From assembly GCA_018268105.1 (NCBI GenBank), contig JAFDXG010000129.1:31103-95102 (forward strand): a DNA stretch of 64,000 nt. The letters are read 5' to 3'. Within the stretch, counting starts at the first letter, position 1. Every line of letters starts with the position of its first letter. Shown here piece by piece: positions 51,805 to 60,632 of this stretch. A model generated the notes under the pieces. That model made no database searches. It saw only the letters and a program-made list of their open reading frames with translations, and was not told the DNA's origin. This DNA is from Bacteroidota bacterium. Lineage in GTDB: Bacteria; Bacteroidota; Bacteroidia; Chitinophagales; Chitinophagaceae. Made by a program: the position numbers and the translations under genes.

Positions 51805-51828
51805 CCCGCAAATTTATTTTCCTTCAAT

Positions 51829-52851
51829 ATGATTTACAGAAGTAAGGCACCGTTAAGAATCGGTCTGGCAGGTGGTGGAACAGATGTCAGCCCCTACTGT
51901 GATCTTTATGGCGGAGCTATACTCAATGCAACGGTATCCTTGTATGCGTATGCCAATATTCAACCGCTTACCCATCGGCAAATTATATTGAAAGCCGTGG
52001 ACAGGCAGGAAGAAGTGAAATTTGATTTTGCAAAACAGTTGCCATTGAATGGTACACTTGATCTTCTTAAAGGTGTTTTCAATCGTATTACCGAGGATTA
52101 TGGATTTCCGGATACCGGCTTTAGCCTCCATACCTTTGTTGATGCACCGGCAGGTTCAGGATTGGGTACTTCTTCTACTCTTGTTGTTGCAATCGTTGGG
52201 GCTTTTGCCGAAATGCTTAATCTGCCTTTGGGCGAGTATGATATTGCACATTATGCCTACACCATCGAACGGGAGTATTTAAAACTCGCTGGTGGCAGGC
52301 AGGATCAGTATGCGGCTACATTTGGTGGTGTAAACTATATGGAATTTTATGAAAACGATAAGGTGATTGTTAACCCATTGCGTATAAAACCAGAATATCT
52401 TCGCGAACTGGAAAATAACCTGGTACTTTTTTTTACGGCCACAAGCAGAGAATCGGCAACGATTATAAAGGAACAGCAAAAAAATGTGAAAGAAAAAAAT
52501 GATAGTTCCATTGAGGCGATGCACCAATTGAAAGAGCAAAGCAGAATGATGAAAGAAGCTTTGTTGATGGGAAGATTGAATGAAGTGGGCGAAATACTTG
52601 ATTTTGGGTTTCAGCAAAAGCGTAAAATGGCAGCTAATATTTCCAATAGCAGAATTGAAGAGATTTATGACGCTGCTAAAAAAGCGGGTGCTACCGGCGG
52701 CAAAATTTCAGGAGCAGGAGGGGGAGGATTCATGAGCTTTTACTGTCCGGGTAATTCTCGGTACAATGTGATCGAAGCCTTACGAAATTTTGGCGGAGAA
52801 GTAAAGCAGTATAATTTTACTAAATACGGATTGACCACCTGGTCGGTTTAA
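51829..52851 (+). CDS. hddA: D-glycero-alpha-D-manno-heptose 7-phosphate kinase
   Basis: A 340-residue GHMP-family sugar kinase that phosphorylates C1 of heptose 7-phosphate. Motif 1 is RSKAPLRIGLAGGGTDVSPYC, motif 2 (ATP loop) is APAGSGLGTSSTLVVAI, motif 3 is KISGAGGGGFMSFYC. AGGRQDQYAATFGGVNYMEF is typical of HddA. I start at ATG 51829 (MIYRSKAPLR), in line with homologues and just after the -7 box; the longer frame from 51691 is non-coding. First gene of an operon hddA-gmhA-hddC-gmhB that would make GDP-D-glycero-alpha-D-manno-heptose for a surface glycan. Confidence 0.9.
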   Translation: MIYRSKAPLRIGLAGGGTDVSPYCDLYGGAILNATVSLYAYANIQPLTHRQIILKAVDRQEEVKFDFAKQLPLNGTLDLLKGVFNRITEDYGFPDTGFSLHTFVDAPAGSGLGTSSTLVVAIVGAFAEMLNLPLGEYDIAHYAYTIEREYLKLAGGRQDQYAATFGGVNYMEFYENDKVIVNPLRIKPEYLRELENNLVLFFTATSRESATIIKEQQKNVKEKNDSSIEAMHQLKEQSRMMKEALLMGRLNEVGEILDFGFQQKRKMAANISNSRIEEIYDAAKKAGATGGKISGAGGGGFMSFYCPGNSRYNVIEALRNFGGEVKQYNFTKYGLTTWSV

Positions 52852-52861
52852 AAAATAAAGA

Positions 52862-53437
52862 ATGAATATTATTAAAGATATAATCAATGCTTCTATTGCA
52901 GTAAAGCAACAAGTATTGCTGGATGAAAAATTGCTTAAGACCATTGCAGAAGTAACGGAAATGGTAACCGGGGTATTTCGTAATGGCAATAAAGTATTGT
53001 TTTGCGGTAATGGCGGCAGTGCAGCAGATGCCCAGCATCTTGCGGCAGAGTTTAGCGGAAGATTTTATATTGACCGTGACGCCCTGCCTGCAGAAGCCTT
53101 ACATACTAATACTTCTTACCTCACTGCTGTGGCTAATGATTATAGTTATGATGTTATATATTCAAGGCTCATAAAAGGTTTGGGTAACAAAGGTGATGTG
53201 CTGATTGGATTATCTACCTCAGGTAATTCTAAGAATATAGTATTAGCTTTTGAGCAGGCTAAGGCAAAAGGCATGATTACTGTTGGCTTTACCGGGGCAA
53301 CAGGTGGTAAGATGAAAGGCTTGTCTGATTATCTTATTAATGTGCCTTCAACGGATACCCCCCGCATACAGGAATCGCATATACTCCTCGGACATATTAT
53401 CTGTCAGTTGGTAGAAGAAAAATATTTTAGCAATTGA
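52862..53437 (+). CDS. gmhA: sedoheptulose-7-phosphate isomerase (phosphoheptose isomerase)
   Basis: A 191-residue SIS-domain enzyme that converts sedoheptulose 7-phosphate to D-glycero-D-manno-heptose 7-phosphate, the first step of the pathway. Sugar-phosphate binding: VLFCGNGGSAADAQHLAAEF and LIGLSTSGNSKNIVLAF; DTPRIQESHILLGHIICQ contains the catalytic Glu/His. Length is normal. It lies 10 bases after hddA; its TGA is shared with the TTG start of hddC. Confidence 0.93.
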   Translation: MNIIKDIINASIAVKQQVLLDEKLLKTIAEVTEMVTGVFRNGNKVLFCGNGGSAADAQHLAAEFSGRFYIDRDALPAEALHTNTSYLTAVANDYSYDVIYSRLIKGLGNKGDVLIGLSTSGNSKNIVLAFEQAKAKGMITVGFTGATGGKMKGLSDYLINVPSTDTPRIQESHILLGHIICQLVEEKYFSN

Positions 53438-54135
53438 GTCCAATTAATGAAGCCATAATACTTGCCGGCGGATTGGGTACACGTCTTCGGTCTGCTGTTC
53501 CTGATTTGCCCAAATGTATGGCGCCTGTGAACGGGCAGCCATTTATAGCCTACGTGATCAAATATCTGCAAGCTCAGGGAATCAATCGCTTTGTATTTGC
53601 ACTTGGGTATAAGCATCACGATTTTGATACATTTTTGCAGTCTATTTTCAGGGAAGATCAGTACGCTATTTCCAAAGAAGATGAACCGCTTGGTACCGGT
53701 GGTGCTGTCAGGCTTGCCTGCAGCCAGGTATTATCCGACAATGTAATCGTCGCCAATGGGGATACATTTTTTAAGGCAGACATACAGGCATTAGCAAATT
53801 TTCACCATCGGAGAAAGGCTGCATGCACACTGGCTTTAAAGCATCTGACCAATTTCAGCAGATACGGTTCCGTGGTATTGGACAGCAATGGACTGATACA
53901 ACAGTTTGCAGAGAAGCAACATTTAACTGAAGGGTTGATCAACGGCGGCATATATGCGCTCCGGGTAGCACCGTTTATGACGATAAATTTTTCTGAAAAA
54001 TTTTCTTTTGAAACGGACTATCTCGAAAAATATACCGCTGCGCAAACATTTTATGGCTTGCCGCAGGATGGGTATTTTATTGATATTGGTATCCCCGGTG
54101 ACTATGATAAGGCCCAACTTGAATTGAAAGGGTAA
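53434..54135 (+). CDS. hddC: D-glycero-alpha-D-manno-heptose 1-phosphate guanylyltransferase-like
   Basis: A 233-residue nucleotidyltransferase. Signature AIILAGGLGTRLRSAVPDLPKCMAPV (residues about 7-32) is the nucleotide-binding loop; VANGDTFFKAD holds the metal Asp. It starts with TTG at 53434 overlapping the gmhA stop (TTGA), as no ATG lies before the signature; this implies translational coupling. In this operon it should activate heptose 1-phosphate with GTP (or another NTP). Nucleotide choice is from context. Confidence 0.85.
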   Translation: MSPINEAIILAGGLGTRLRSAVPDLPKCMAPVNGQPFIAYVIKYLQAQGINRFVFALGYKHHDFDTFLQSIFREDQYAISKEDEPLGTGGAVRLACSQVLSDNVIVANGDTFFKADIQALANFHHRRKAACTLALKHLTNFSRYGSVVLDSNGLIQQFAEKQHLTEGLINGGIYALRVAPFMTINFSEKFSFETDYLEKYTAAQTFYGLPQDGYFIDIGIPGDYDKAQLELKG

Positions 54136-54169
54136 TCTTCCATATAAAGGCGGCAATTTTTTGAATATT

Positions 54170-54727
54170 ATGACAGATATCAAAACTATCAATCAAAGCT
54201 GGACACTTTTTCTTGACAGAGACGGGGTTATCAATCATGAAACTGTAGGCGATTATATTACTGCCTGGAAAGATTTCCGGTTTTATGATGGTGTAAAAGA
54301 AGCGTTGAAAATATTTGCATCTGTTTTTGGGCGCATCATCATCATTACCAACCAGCGTGGCGTGAGTAAAGGGCTGATGACGGAGCAGGACCTGCTCGAT
54401 ATTCACCATAATATGGTAAAGGCAATAGAGATGGCCGGCGGGAGAATAGATAAGATTTATTATTGCTTAGACATGGATAATAACAGCCCCAACCGCAAAC
54501 CCAATCCGGGGATGGGCTATAAGGCAAATCGGGATTTTCCTGAAATTGATTTTGCAAAAACATTGATGATAGGCAACACCATGGGGGACATGCAATTTGG
54601 CAAAAACTTAGGCGCACAAACGATATTTATTCCCAGTAACCGTACTCCGCCCCGGTTACCCGATCCGTATACCGATGCTATTTACCCCTCATTGATAGCG
54701 GTAGCAAAAGAAATGATAAGCATTTAG
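54170..54727 (+). CDS. gmhB: D-glycero-D-manno-heptose 1,7-bisphosphate phosphatase
   Basis: A 185-residue HAD-superfamily phosphatase removing the C7 phosphate. HAD motif I is LFLDRDGVIN, motif II IIITNQRGVSKG, motif III in NRKPNPGMG (Lys), and motif IV MIGNTMGDMQFGK. GmhB of E. coli binds zinc through a Cys/His loop before motif III; here the loop reads CLDMDNNSPNRKP, with a single Cys, so the zinc site is missing. I start at ATG 54170; a TTG nine bases earlier is possible. Last gene of the heptose operon. Confidence 0.88.
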   Translation: MTDIKTINQSWTLFLDRDGVINHETVGDYITAWKDFRFYDGVKEALKIFASVFGRIIIITNQRGVSKGLMTEQDLLDIHHNMVKAIEMAGGRIDKIYYCLDMDNNSPNRKPNPGMGYKANRDFPEIDFAKTLMIGNTMGDMQFGKNLGAQTIFIPSNRTPPRLPDPYTDAIYPSLIAVAKEMISI

Positions 54728-54799
54728 CAAGATGCATTTAACCCCGTCTCCAACGCAAAGTATTTTGTATCCTCCTGTATCTTTGTAAAAATTAGAGAC

Positions 54800-55861
54800 A
54801 TGCAATCAATCACAGACGATCAGGAACTGGAAAATGGCGATGGCGAAGAGGAGCGATACGAACGCATGTCCTTTACGGTTGACAAAGGCCAGGAACCTTT
54901 GCGCATTGACAAGTTTCTCATCAACCGGATGGAAGGCGGTACCCGCAATAAACTTCAGCAGGCAATTGAGAAAGGATTTGTTATTGTAAACGGGCAGCCT
55001 GTCAAATCTAATTATAAAGTAAAGCCCGGAGATGCAGTACTGCTTTATTCTGATACAGCTCCTGATGCTTCTGAAATTGTTCCTGAAGAAATACCCCTTA
55101 ATATTGTATATGAGGATGACTACATAGTAGTGATTAATAAACCAGCAGGCATGGTAGTACATCCGGGTTGTGGTAATTATAGTGGCACAGTGGTAAATGG
55201 CATGGCATGGCGTCTGCAACAGCAGCATCCGGAACTTTCTGAAGAGGAACTCCCACGGTTTGGGCTGGTACACAGAATTGATAAGAATACCAGTGGCTTA
55301 CTGGTACTTGCCAAAAACCAGGCAGCATCAATGGGGCTGGCATCGCAATTTGCAGCTCATACGGTACAAAGAAGATATATAGCGCTGGTTTGGGGAGATT
55401 TTGAAGAAGATTCCGGTACAATTTCAGCGCATATTGGCAGGCATCAGCGGTTCAGGAAAATAATGGATGCCTATCCCGAGGGTGAATATGGAAAAGATGC
55501 AACAACCCACTATACCGTACTTGAACGCTTTGGATATGTAAGCCTGGTGGAATGTCGCCTTGAAACCGGGCGTACCCACCAAATAAGGGTACACATGAAA
55601 CATATTGGTCATCCTTTATTTAATGATGAAACTTATGGTGGCGACAGGATTGTAAAAGGTACTGTTTTCACAAAGTATAAGCAGTTTGTAGAAAATTGTT
55701 TTGAACTGTGCCCGCGTCATGCTCTGCATGCAAAAACCCTGGGTTTTATACATCCTGTAACCAGGGAACAAATGCAATTCGACAGCGAACTACCTCCGGA
55801 TATGCAGCAGGTTATTGAAAAATGGCGCCGTTATGTGAACGCAAGAGGGATGGTGTTGTAG
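54800..55861 (+). CDS. RluA-family pseudouridine synthase, RluD-like
   Basis: A 353-residue RNA-modifying enzyme. The S4 RNA-binding domain is at about 35-90 (RIDKFLINRMEGGTRNKLQQ), and the catalytic domain has VINKPAGMVVHPGCGNYSGT, LVHRIDKNTSGLLVLAK with the nucleophilic Asp, and LETGRTHQIRVHMKHIGHPL. Layout and length fit RluD, which modifies 23S rRNA helix 69; RluC or another target cannot be excluded. An acidic N-terminus (about 1-20) precedes the S4 domain. It starts 72 bases after gmhB but is functionally unrelated. Confidence 0.9.
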   Translation: MQSITDDQELENGDGEEERYERMSFTVDKGQEPLRIDKFLINRMEGGTRNKLQQAIEKGFVIVNGQPVKSNYKVKPGDAVLLYSDTAPDASEIVPEEIPLNIVYEDDYIVVINKPAGMVVHPGCGNYSGTVVNGMAWRLQQQHPELSEEELPRFGLVHRIDKNTSGLLVLAKNQAASMGLASQFAAHTVQRRYIALVWGDFEEDSGTISAHIGRHQRFRKIMDAYPEGEYGKDATTHYTVLERFGYVSLVECRLETGRTHQIRVHMKHIGHPLFNDETYGGDRIVKGTVFTKYKQFVENCFELCPRHALHAKTLGFIHPVTREQMQFDSELPPDMQQVIEKWRRYVNARGMVL

Positions 55862-55949
55862 GCAGGCGGGTAGTGGTCAGATGTCAGCAGTTAGGTGTCA
55901 GGTATCAGCTTTCTTGAATTGTTCACTGCCATTGCTCATCACCCGCCAC

Positions 55950-56330
55950 TCACTCATCTTCTCCATCCAGCAATTCCCTTTCTATTTCTTCCATTTGCAC
56001 AATGTCCCAGGCCTCGCTTTCTGTTGGCGTGTGATTGATTAAATCGAGGAGGTCTTCTTTTTCAAATAGTTCTTTCACCCCGGGTTGCATACCGCACACA
56101 ACAAAAGAACGCCCCTCCTCGTTGGCCAACTGCTGTTGTTCGGCAATAAACCCAGCCATATCCGGATCTATCTCCTTTACCTCACTCAGGTTGAGAATGA
56201 TATGTTTAACAGGATTTTGTGTAACTTCATCAAAGCTTTTACGTAGATATTCTGTCATATTAGCAGAGAAAACAGTTTCAACAACCGATATGACATGAAA
56301 TTTTTCCTTGGTATTTATTTTGACGTTCAT
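55950..56330 (-). CDS. STAS-domain protein (anti-sigma antagonist-like)
   Basis: A 126-residue STAS protein like SpoIIAA. The fold is clear: FHVISVVETVFSANMTEYL, then HIILNLSEVKEID, and GFIAEQQQLANEEGRSFVVC. In SpoIIAA the loop DSSG holds the Ser that is phosphorylated by the partner kinase. Here the loop reads IDPDMAG, and the Ser position is Asp57. It thus resembles the phosphorylated form permanently. The acidic C-terminal tail (about 105-126) is also unusual. No kinase or sigma gene is beside it. The 3' neighbour is the convergent rluD-like gene. Confidence 0.85.
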   Translation of the reverse strand: MNVKINTKEKFHVISVVETVFSANMTEYLRKSFDEVTQNPVKHIILNLSEVKEIDPDMAGFIAEQQQLANEEGRSFVVCGMQPGVKELFEKEDLLDLINHTPTESEAWDIVQMEEIERELLDGEDE

Positions 56331-56542
56331 ATCTAAGTTCTTTTGATGGTTGATTTTTTAGAGCAGAATTTACCGCTGTTCAACTCTATTGAATACGTAA
56401 AACAGTGTTTAAATTAACAGAATTTTGATAGTAAATTAATAAGATATTCTATCATGCAATAATTCACTCACCTTCTCTGTTCTATTTAACAGAAGTCAAA
56501 ATTATTCGTTATTATTGTACAGATCATTTTAAATTTTATTAA

Positions 56543-59074
56543 ATGGATAATAATTTTTCTACCCAGGTAAAGGAAATTATTTCGTTCAGCAGAGAAGAGG
56601 CATTGCGACTTGGAAATGATTTCATCGGAACAGAGCACCTGTTATTAGGATTGATAAGGGAAGGGGAAAATATGGCCGTTAAGATACTTAAGAATCTTAA
56701 TGTTGACCTATATGAACTTCGCAAAGAGGTAGAACTTGCCGTGAAAGATAAAACAGGGAAAAACATTGCGAATATAAACAGCCTTCCACTTACTAAGCAG
56801 GCGGAAAAAGTAATTCGTGTTACCGTTCTTGAAGCCAAAGCCCTTAAAAGCCCGACTGTGGAAACAGAGCACCTGATGCTTTCTATTCTAAAGAACAAAG
56901 AAAACATTGCTACACAGATTTTAAATCAGTTTGATGTAGACTATGACCTTTTCAGAAATGAATTAGGTATGGTGAAAAGCAATGATGTCCGTAGTGAGTA
57001 CACCGATGATGCTGATGACGATTTTGATGATGAAAAGAAAAGTTATCAGCAGAAATCAAAAGCCCAGGCTACCAACGCGAAAAGCAAAACTCCTGTACTG
57101 GATAATTTTGGACGCGATATTACCCGTCTGGCAGAAATGGGCACCCTTGACCCGATTGTGGGAAGAGAAGAAGAAATTGAACGTGTATCACAGATTTTAT
57201 CGCGCCGAAAGAAAAATAACCCTATACTTATTGGTGAGCCGGGCGTTGGTAAAACTGCCATTGTGGAGGGTTTGGCGCTTCGGATTGTGCAACGTAAAGT
57301 ATCAAGGGTACTATTTGACAAAAGAGTAGTCTCATTAGATCTTGCCGCACTTGTGGCCGGTACTAAATACCGTGGACAGTTTGAAGAAAGGATGAAGGCG
57401 ATCATGAACGAGTTGGAAAAAAACCGCGATGTAATTTTATTCATAGATGAAATTCACACCATCGTAGGTGCCGGTGGTGCAAGCGGTTCGCTGGATGCTT
57501 CCAATATATTCAAACCGGCACTTGCAAGGGGCGAACTCCAGTGCATTGGCGCATCTACTCTTGATGAGTACCGTATGTATATCGAAAAAGACGGGGCGCT
57601 CGACAGGAGATTTCAAAAAGTATTGGTTGATCCTCCAAGTGTGGAAGAAACCATACAGATATTGCAGAATATCAAGCCCAAATATGAGGATTATCATAAT
57701 GTAGTATATTCTGAAGACGCCATTGATGCCTGCGTAAAACTGAGTGACCGTTATGTAACCGACCGCCTGCTTCCCGACAAAGCAATTGATGTGATGGATG
57801 AAGTAGGAGCCAGGGTACACCTGAAGAATATAAATGTTCCTAATGAAATTGTGGAGTTGGAGAAGAAGATAGAAGATATCAAGCAGGAAAAGAATAAAGT
57901 GGTAAAGAGTCAGCGATTTGAAGAAGCGGCTTCTCTCAGGGATAATGAAAAACGCCTGCAGGAAGACCTTGAAAAAGCAAAAGCACATTGGGAAGAAGAA
58001 AGCAAACACAAACGCTATCCTATAGACGAAGAAGCCATTGCAGAAGTAGTGAGTATGATGACCGGCATACCGGTGAAAAGAATGGTGCAGGCAGAAACTG
58101 AAAAACTTCGCCGTATGGCCGAAGACCTGAAAGGGGCCGTTGTAGGACAGGAAGAAGCGATTCAGAAAATTGTAAAAGCGATTCAGCGTAACAGGGTGGG
58201 ATTGAAAGATCCGAAGAAACCAATAGGCACATTTATTTTCCTGGGACCTACAGGGGTTGGTAAAACAGAATTGGCTCGTTCATTAGCCAGATATATGTTT
58301 GATTCTGACGATGCCTTGATCCGCATTGATATGAGTGAGTACATGGAAAAATTTACGGTGAGCCGGCTGATAGGCGCCCCTCCCGGATATGTAGGATATG
58401 AAGAAGGCGGCCAATTGACTGAAAAAGTACGTCGCAAACCATATTCCGTTGTGCTGCTCGATGAAATTGAAAAAGCGCATCCTGATATTTATAATATCCT
58501 GCTACAGGTATTGGATGATGGGCAATTGACAGATGGACTGGGTAGAAAAGTAGACTTTAAGAATACGCTGATCATCATGACTTCTAATATTGGAGTACGG
58601 CAGTTGAAGGACTTTGGTGAGGGTGTTGGGTTTGCAACAGCAGCACGCCAGCAAAGCTCGGAAGAAAACAACAAAGCGGTTATTGAAAAAGCCTTGAAAC
58701 GCACTTTCAGCCCTGAGTTTTTAAACAGGATTGATGATGTAGTTATTTTCAATGCGCTTACTCAGGAACATATCTTTGAAATCATAGATATTCTGATGAA
58801 AGGTGTTATGAAAAGGTTGATTAGCCTGGGATTCTCTCTCGAACTTACGGAAGATGCAAAAAGATTTATTGCTGAAAAAGGGTATGATCAGCAGTTTGGC
58901 GCCCGTCCTTTACACAGGGCAATTCAGAAATACCTCGAAGATCCTTTGGCTGAGGAAATTCTGAATATGCATGTAAAGGCAGGTGATGTATTGATTGCAG
59001 ATCTTGATAAAGAAAAATCGGAGTTGAAATTTGCGCTGAAAGAGGAAGGTAAAAAAGAAAAAACTGAAGTGTAG
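56543..59074 (+). CDS. clpC: ATP-dependent Clp protease ATP-binding subunit ClpC
   Basis: An 843-residue Hsp100 unfoldase that feeds proteins to ClpP. Domains: N-terminal double Clp repeat (about 1-145), an acidic linker (about 150-175), first AAA+ with Walker A GEPGVGKT and Walker [10 protein letters not shown], a middle coiled-coil domain with a UVR-like [17 protein letters not shown], second AAA+ with GPTGVGKT and [12 protein letters not shown], and the C-terminal D2-small domain. The tripeptide VGF in [10 protein letters not shown] is the ClpP-docking loop. Length fits ClpC. A strong terminator follows. McsB/CtsR partners are not in the window. Confidence 0.95.
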   Translation: MDNNFSTQVKEIISFSREEALRLGNDFIGTEHLLLGLIREGENMAVKILKNLNVDLYELRKEVELAVKDKTGKNIANINSLPLTKQAEKVIRVTVLEAKALKSPTVETEHLMLSILKNKENIATQILNQFDVDYDLFRNELGMVKSNDVRSEYTDDADDDFDDEKKSYQQKSKAQATNAKSKTPVLDNFGRDITRLAEMGTLDPIVGREEEIERVSQILSRRKKNNPILIGEPGVGKTAIVEGLALRIVQRKVSRVLFDKRVVSLDLAALVAGTKYRGQFEERMKAIMNELEKNRDVILFIDEIHTIVGAGGASGSLDASNIFKPALARGELQCIGASTLDEYRMYIEKDGALDRRFQKVLVDPPSVEETIQILQNIKPKYEDYHNVVYSEDAIDACVKLSDRYVTDRLLPDKAIDVMDEVGARVHLKNINVPNEIVELEKKIEDIKQEKNKVVKSQRFEEAASLRDNEKRLQEDLEKAKAHWEEESKHKRYPIDEEAIAEVVSMMTGIPVKRMVQAETEKLRRMAEDLKGAVVGQEEAIQKIVKAIQRNRVGLKDPKKPIGTFIFLGPTGVGKTELARSLARYMFDSDDALIRIDMSEYMEKFTVSRLIGAPPGYVGYEEGGQLTEKVRRKPYSVVLLDEIEKAHPDIYNILLQVLDDGQLTDGLGRKVDFKNTLIIMTSNIGVRQLKDFGEGVGFATAARQQSSEENNKAVIEKALKRTFSPEFLNRIDDVVIFNALTQEHIFEIIDILMKGVMKRLISLGFSLELTEDAKRFIAEKGYDQQFGARPLHRAIQKYLEDPLAEEILNMHVKAGDVLIADLDKEKSELKFALKEEGKKEKTEV

Positions 59075-59098
59075 TATTTATTGATAGAATGAAGGTAT

Positions 59099-59131
59099 AG
59101 AGGTTGCCCCGAAAGGCAACCTCTATTATTT
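59099..59131. terminator. bidirectional terminator between clpC and the haloperoxidase-like gene
   Basis: Perfect ten-pair stem AGAGGTTGCC (59099-59108) / GGCAACCTCT (59115-59124), loop CCGAAA, then ATTATTTAA. It stands between converging genes. Confidence 0.85.
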
Positions 59132-60461
59132 AATTTGAAAGACCGGAAATGTTGAATAGCTGATTTATTTTATCACCTACTTTTCTGCCTTGTATCAATC
59201 CGGCTTTAACTGAGGGGGCATAGTGAATTCCGCCCAATACTCTTGAATGACCTGCCTCTTTCGCATAGTCGTCAAAAGACGCAAATGATCGCGCCCCATA
59301 CAATGCGTCATAACTATGATCTGTAAAACCATAATTTTTACCGAAAATAGATTCCATTATAGTAGCGCTGGCAGCAGATACTACTGCATGTGCAGCCGTA
59401 TACTCAGGAAATGAGGGTGTTGTAATTACACTGTTCCAGTCGGGATGCCCCATTTCACCTCGTATATAAGATACCGGACGAATTTGATTGAAGTGGTACT
59501 TTGTTTTAAAACAGGAAATAACAGCATCAGAAACTGCCATACTATGTTTGCAATATGCAATTGCAGCCTCTTCCAAATTAAACTTATTTAACTCCACCAG
59601 TTGTATGAGTATATTAGTGGCATGTGCAGGCACATTGAGGCTACCCGGAATCCCGTCTGCCCAAAATTTAACGGTAACCGTATCTGCATGTGTTAATGAC
59701 GATGAATTTTTGTATAAATAATTTACCATCTCATAGAATGGTGAACCTGGTTCGGATGAATATGGTATTGGTGGATCCGGTTGTGTGGCTTCGGCAATTC
59801 CGGGAATAAAAGTTCGGTTATCACCCCAATGCGGTAAAACTGCTTTGCCGAAAAGTGGTGGGGTTGGTATCCAGAGCCCAGGTCCGGCTGGAGGGGTATA
59901 GTTGGGGTCGGTTATATGAAGATAGGGTTCATGTGCCCCATCAGATTTCGACCATTCGAAAATTGCACTTGCAACAGATTTACCAAAGGCTACTGCGTTA
60001 GATATTTGTTCGCTTGTTGCCTGCGTTTGAAATTTTGCATCAAAAGCAGCTTCAAGTGAATCTATTGAATACATATTTGCAGCCGAAGTATTGGCAAAAA
60101 GATTTTTGGTAATCAATGCCATTGCCGCATTAGCCGATGCCGGCCAGTAATAAATGTTTCTTTCCCTAATGGGTTTTACAGTAGGATAAACATTCCATTT
60201 TGGTAATAGTGAAATCCCGCCCGAGATTCCGGGAACAATAGATTCATATAGTGTTAGACCTGCGTATCCAAACGACCTGTTTGAAACAACTGAATTAAAT
60301 CCCGGTGTAGTTTTTGTAAGACTGATATGAAGTTTCATCCATTCAGTAGCTACATCTCCGGCATATTTCTTTGCCGGAGGACCGATAACCGGATGCTTAT
60401 AGCATCCGTTGAAAATTAAGGCCAGGCCAACAATTGATGCAAAAAGAATATTCTTTTTCAT
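59130..60461 (-). CDS. vanadium-dependent haloperoxidase-like lipoprotein
   Basis: A 443-residue exported protein of the PAP2/vanadium haloperoxidase superfamily. The signal ends in lipobox IFNGC. The vanadate- or phosphate-binding residues are in KYHFNQIRP (Lys and Arg), SFPEYTAAHAVVSA (the Ser/His block), and SRVLGGIHYAPS (Arg and the axial His). All three motifs are kept. Either haloperoxidase or acid phosphatase activity is possible; many Bacteroidota members are unstudied. It is a single gene, convergent with clpC. Confidence 0.88.
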   Translation of the reverse strand: MKKNILFASIVGLALIFNGCYKHPVIGPPAKKYAGDVATEWMKLHISLTKTTPGFNSVVSNRSFGYAGLTLYESIVPGISGGISLLPKWNVYPTVKPIRERNIYYWPASANAAMALITKNLFANTSAANMYSIDSLEAAFDAKFQTQATSEQISNAVAFGKSVASAIFEWSKSDGAHEPYLHITDPNYTPPAGPGLWIPTPPLFGKAVLPHWGDNRTFIPGIAEATQPDPPIPYSSEPGSPFYEMVNYLYKNSSSLTHADTVTVKFWADGIPGSLNVPAHATNILIQLVELNKFNLEEAAIAYCKHSMAVSDAVISCFKTKYHFNQIRPVSYIRGEMGHPDWNSVITTPSFPEYTAAHAVVSAASATIMESIFGKNYGFTDHSYDALYGARSFASFDDYAKEAGHSRVLGGIHYAPSVKAGLIQGRKVGDKINQLFNISGLSN

Positions 60462-60632
60462 AACCCCAAGTTTTAGATTATTAAATATTTGCAGCCATTA
60501 AGATAGATTACAGTGTGATATATTAAAAGCAGGATTGAGCAGATTGCGGAAATGAATTAGAGGATTGTTGAACCTTTGTTGTAATCACCACATTCATTGG
60601 TACATTACGAAGAATATTTGCGCTTCAGTATT

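Noticed and set aside
51691..51828. Longer start for hddA
   Set aside because: It would add 46 residues unlike any GHMP kinase and would place the start before the exact -7 box at 51797.
55865..55947. Terminator or riboswitch in the spacer after the rluD-like gene
   Set aside because: GGCGGGT and ACCCGCC can pair, but the loop is near 70 bases and no T-run follows.
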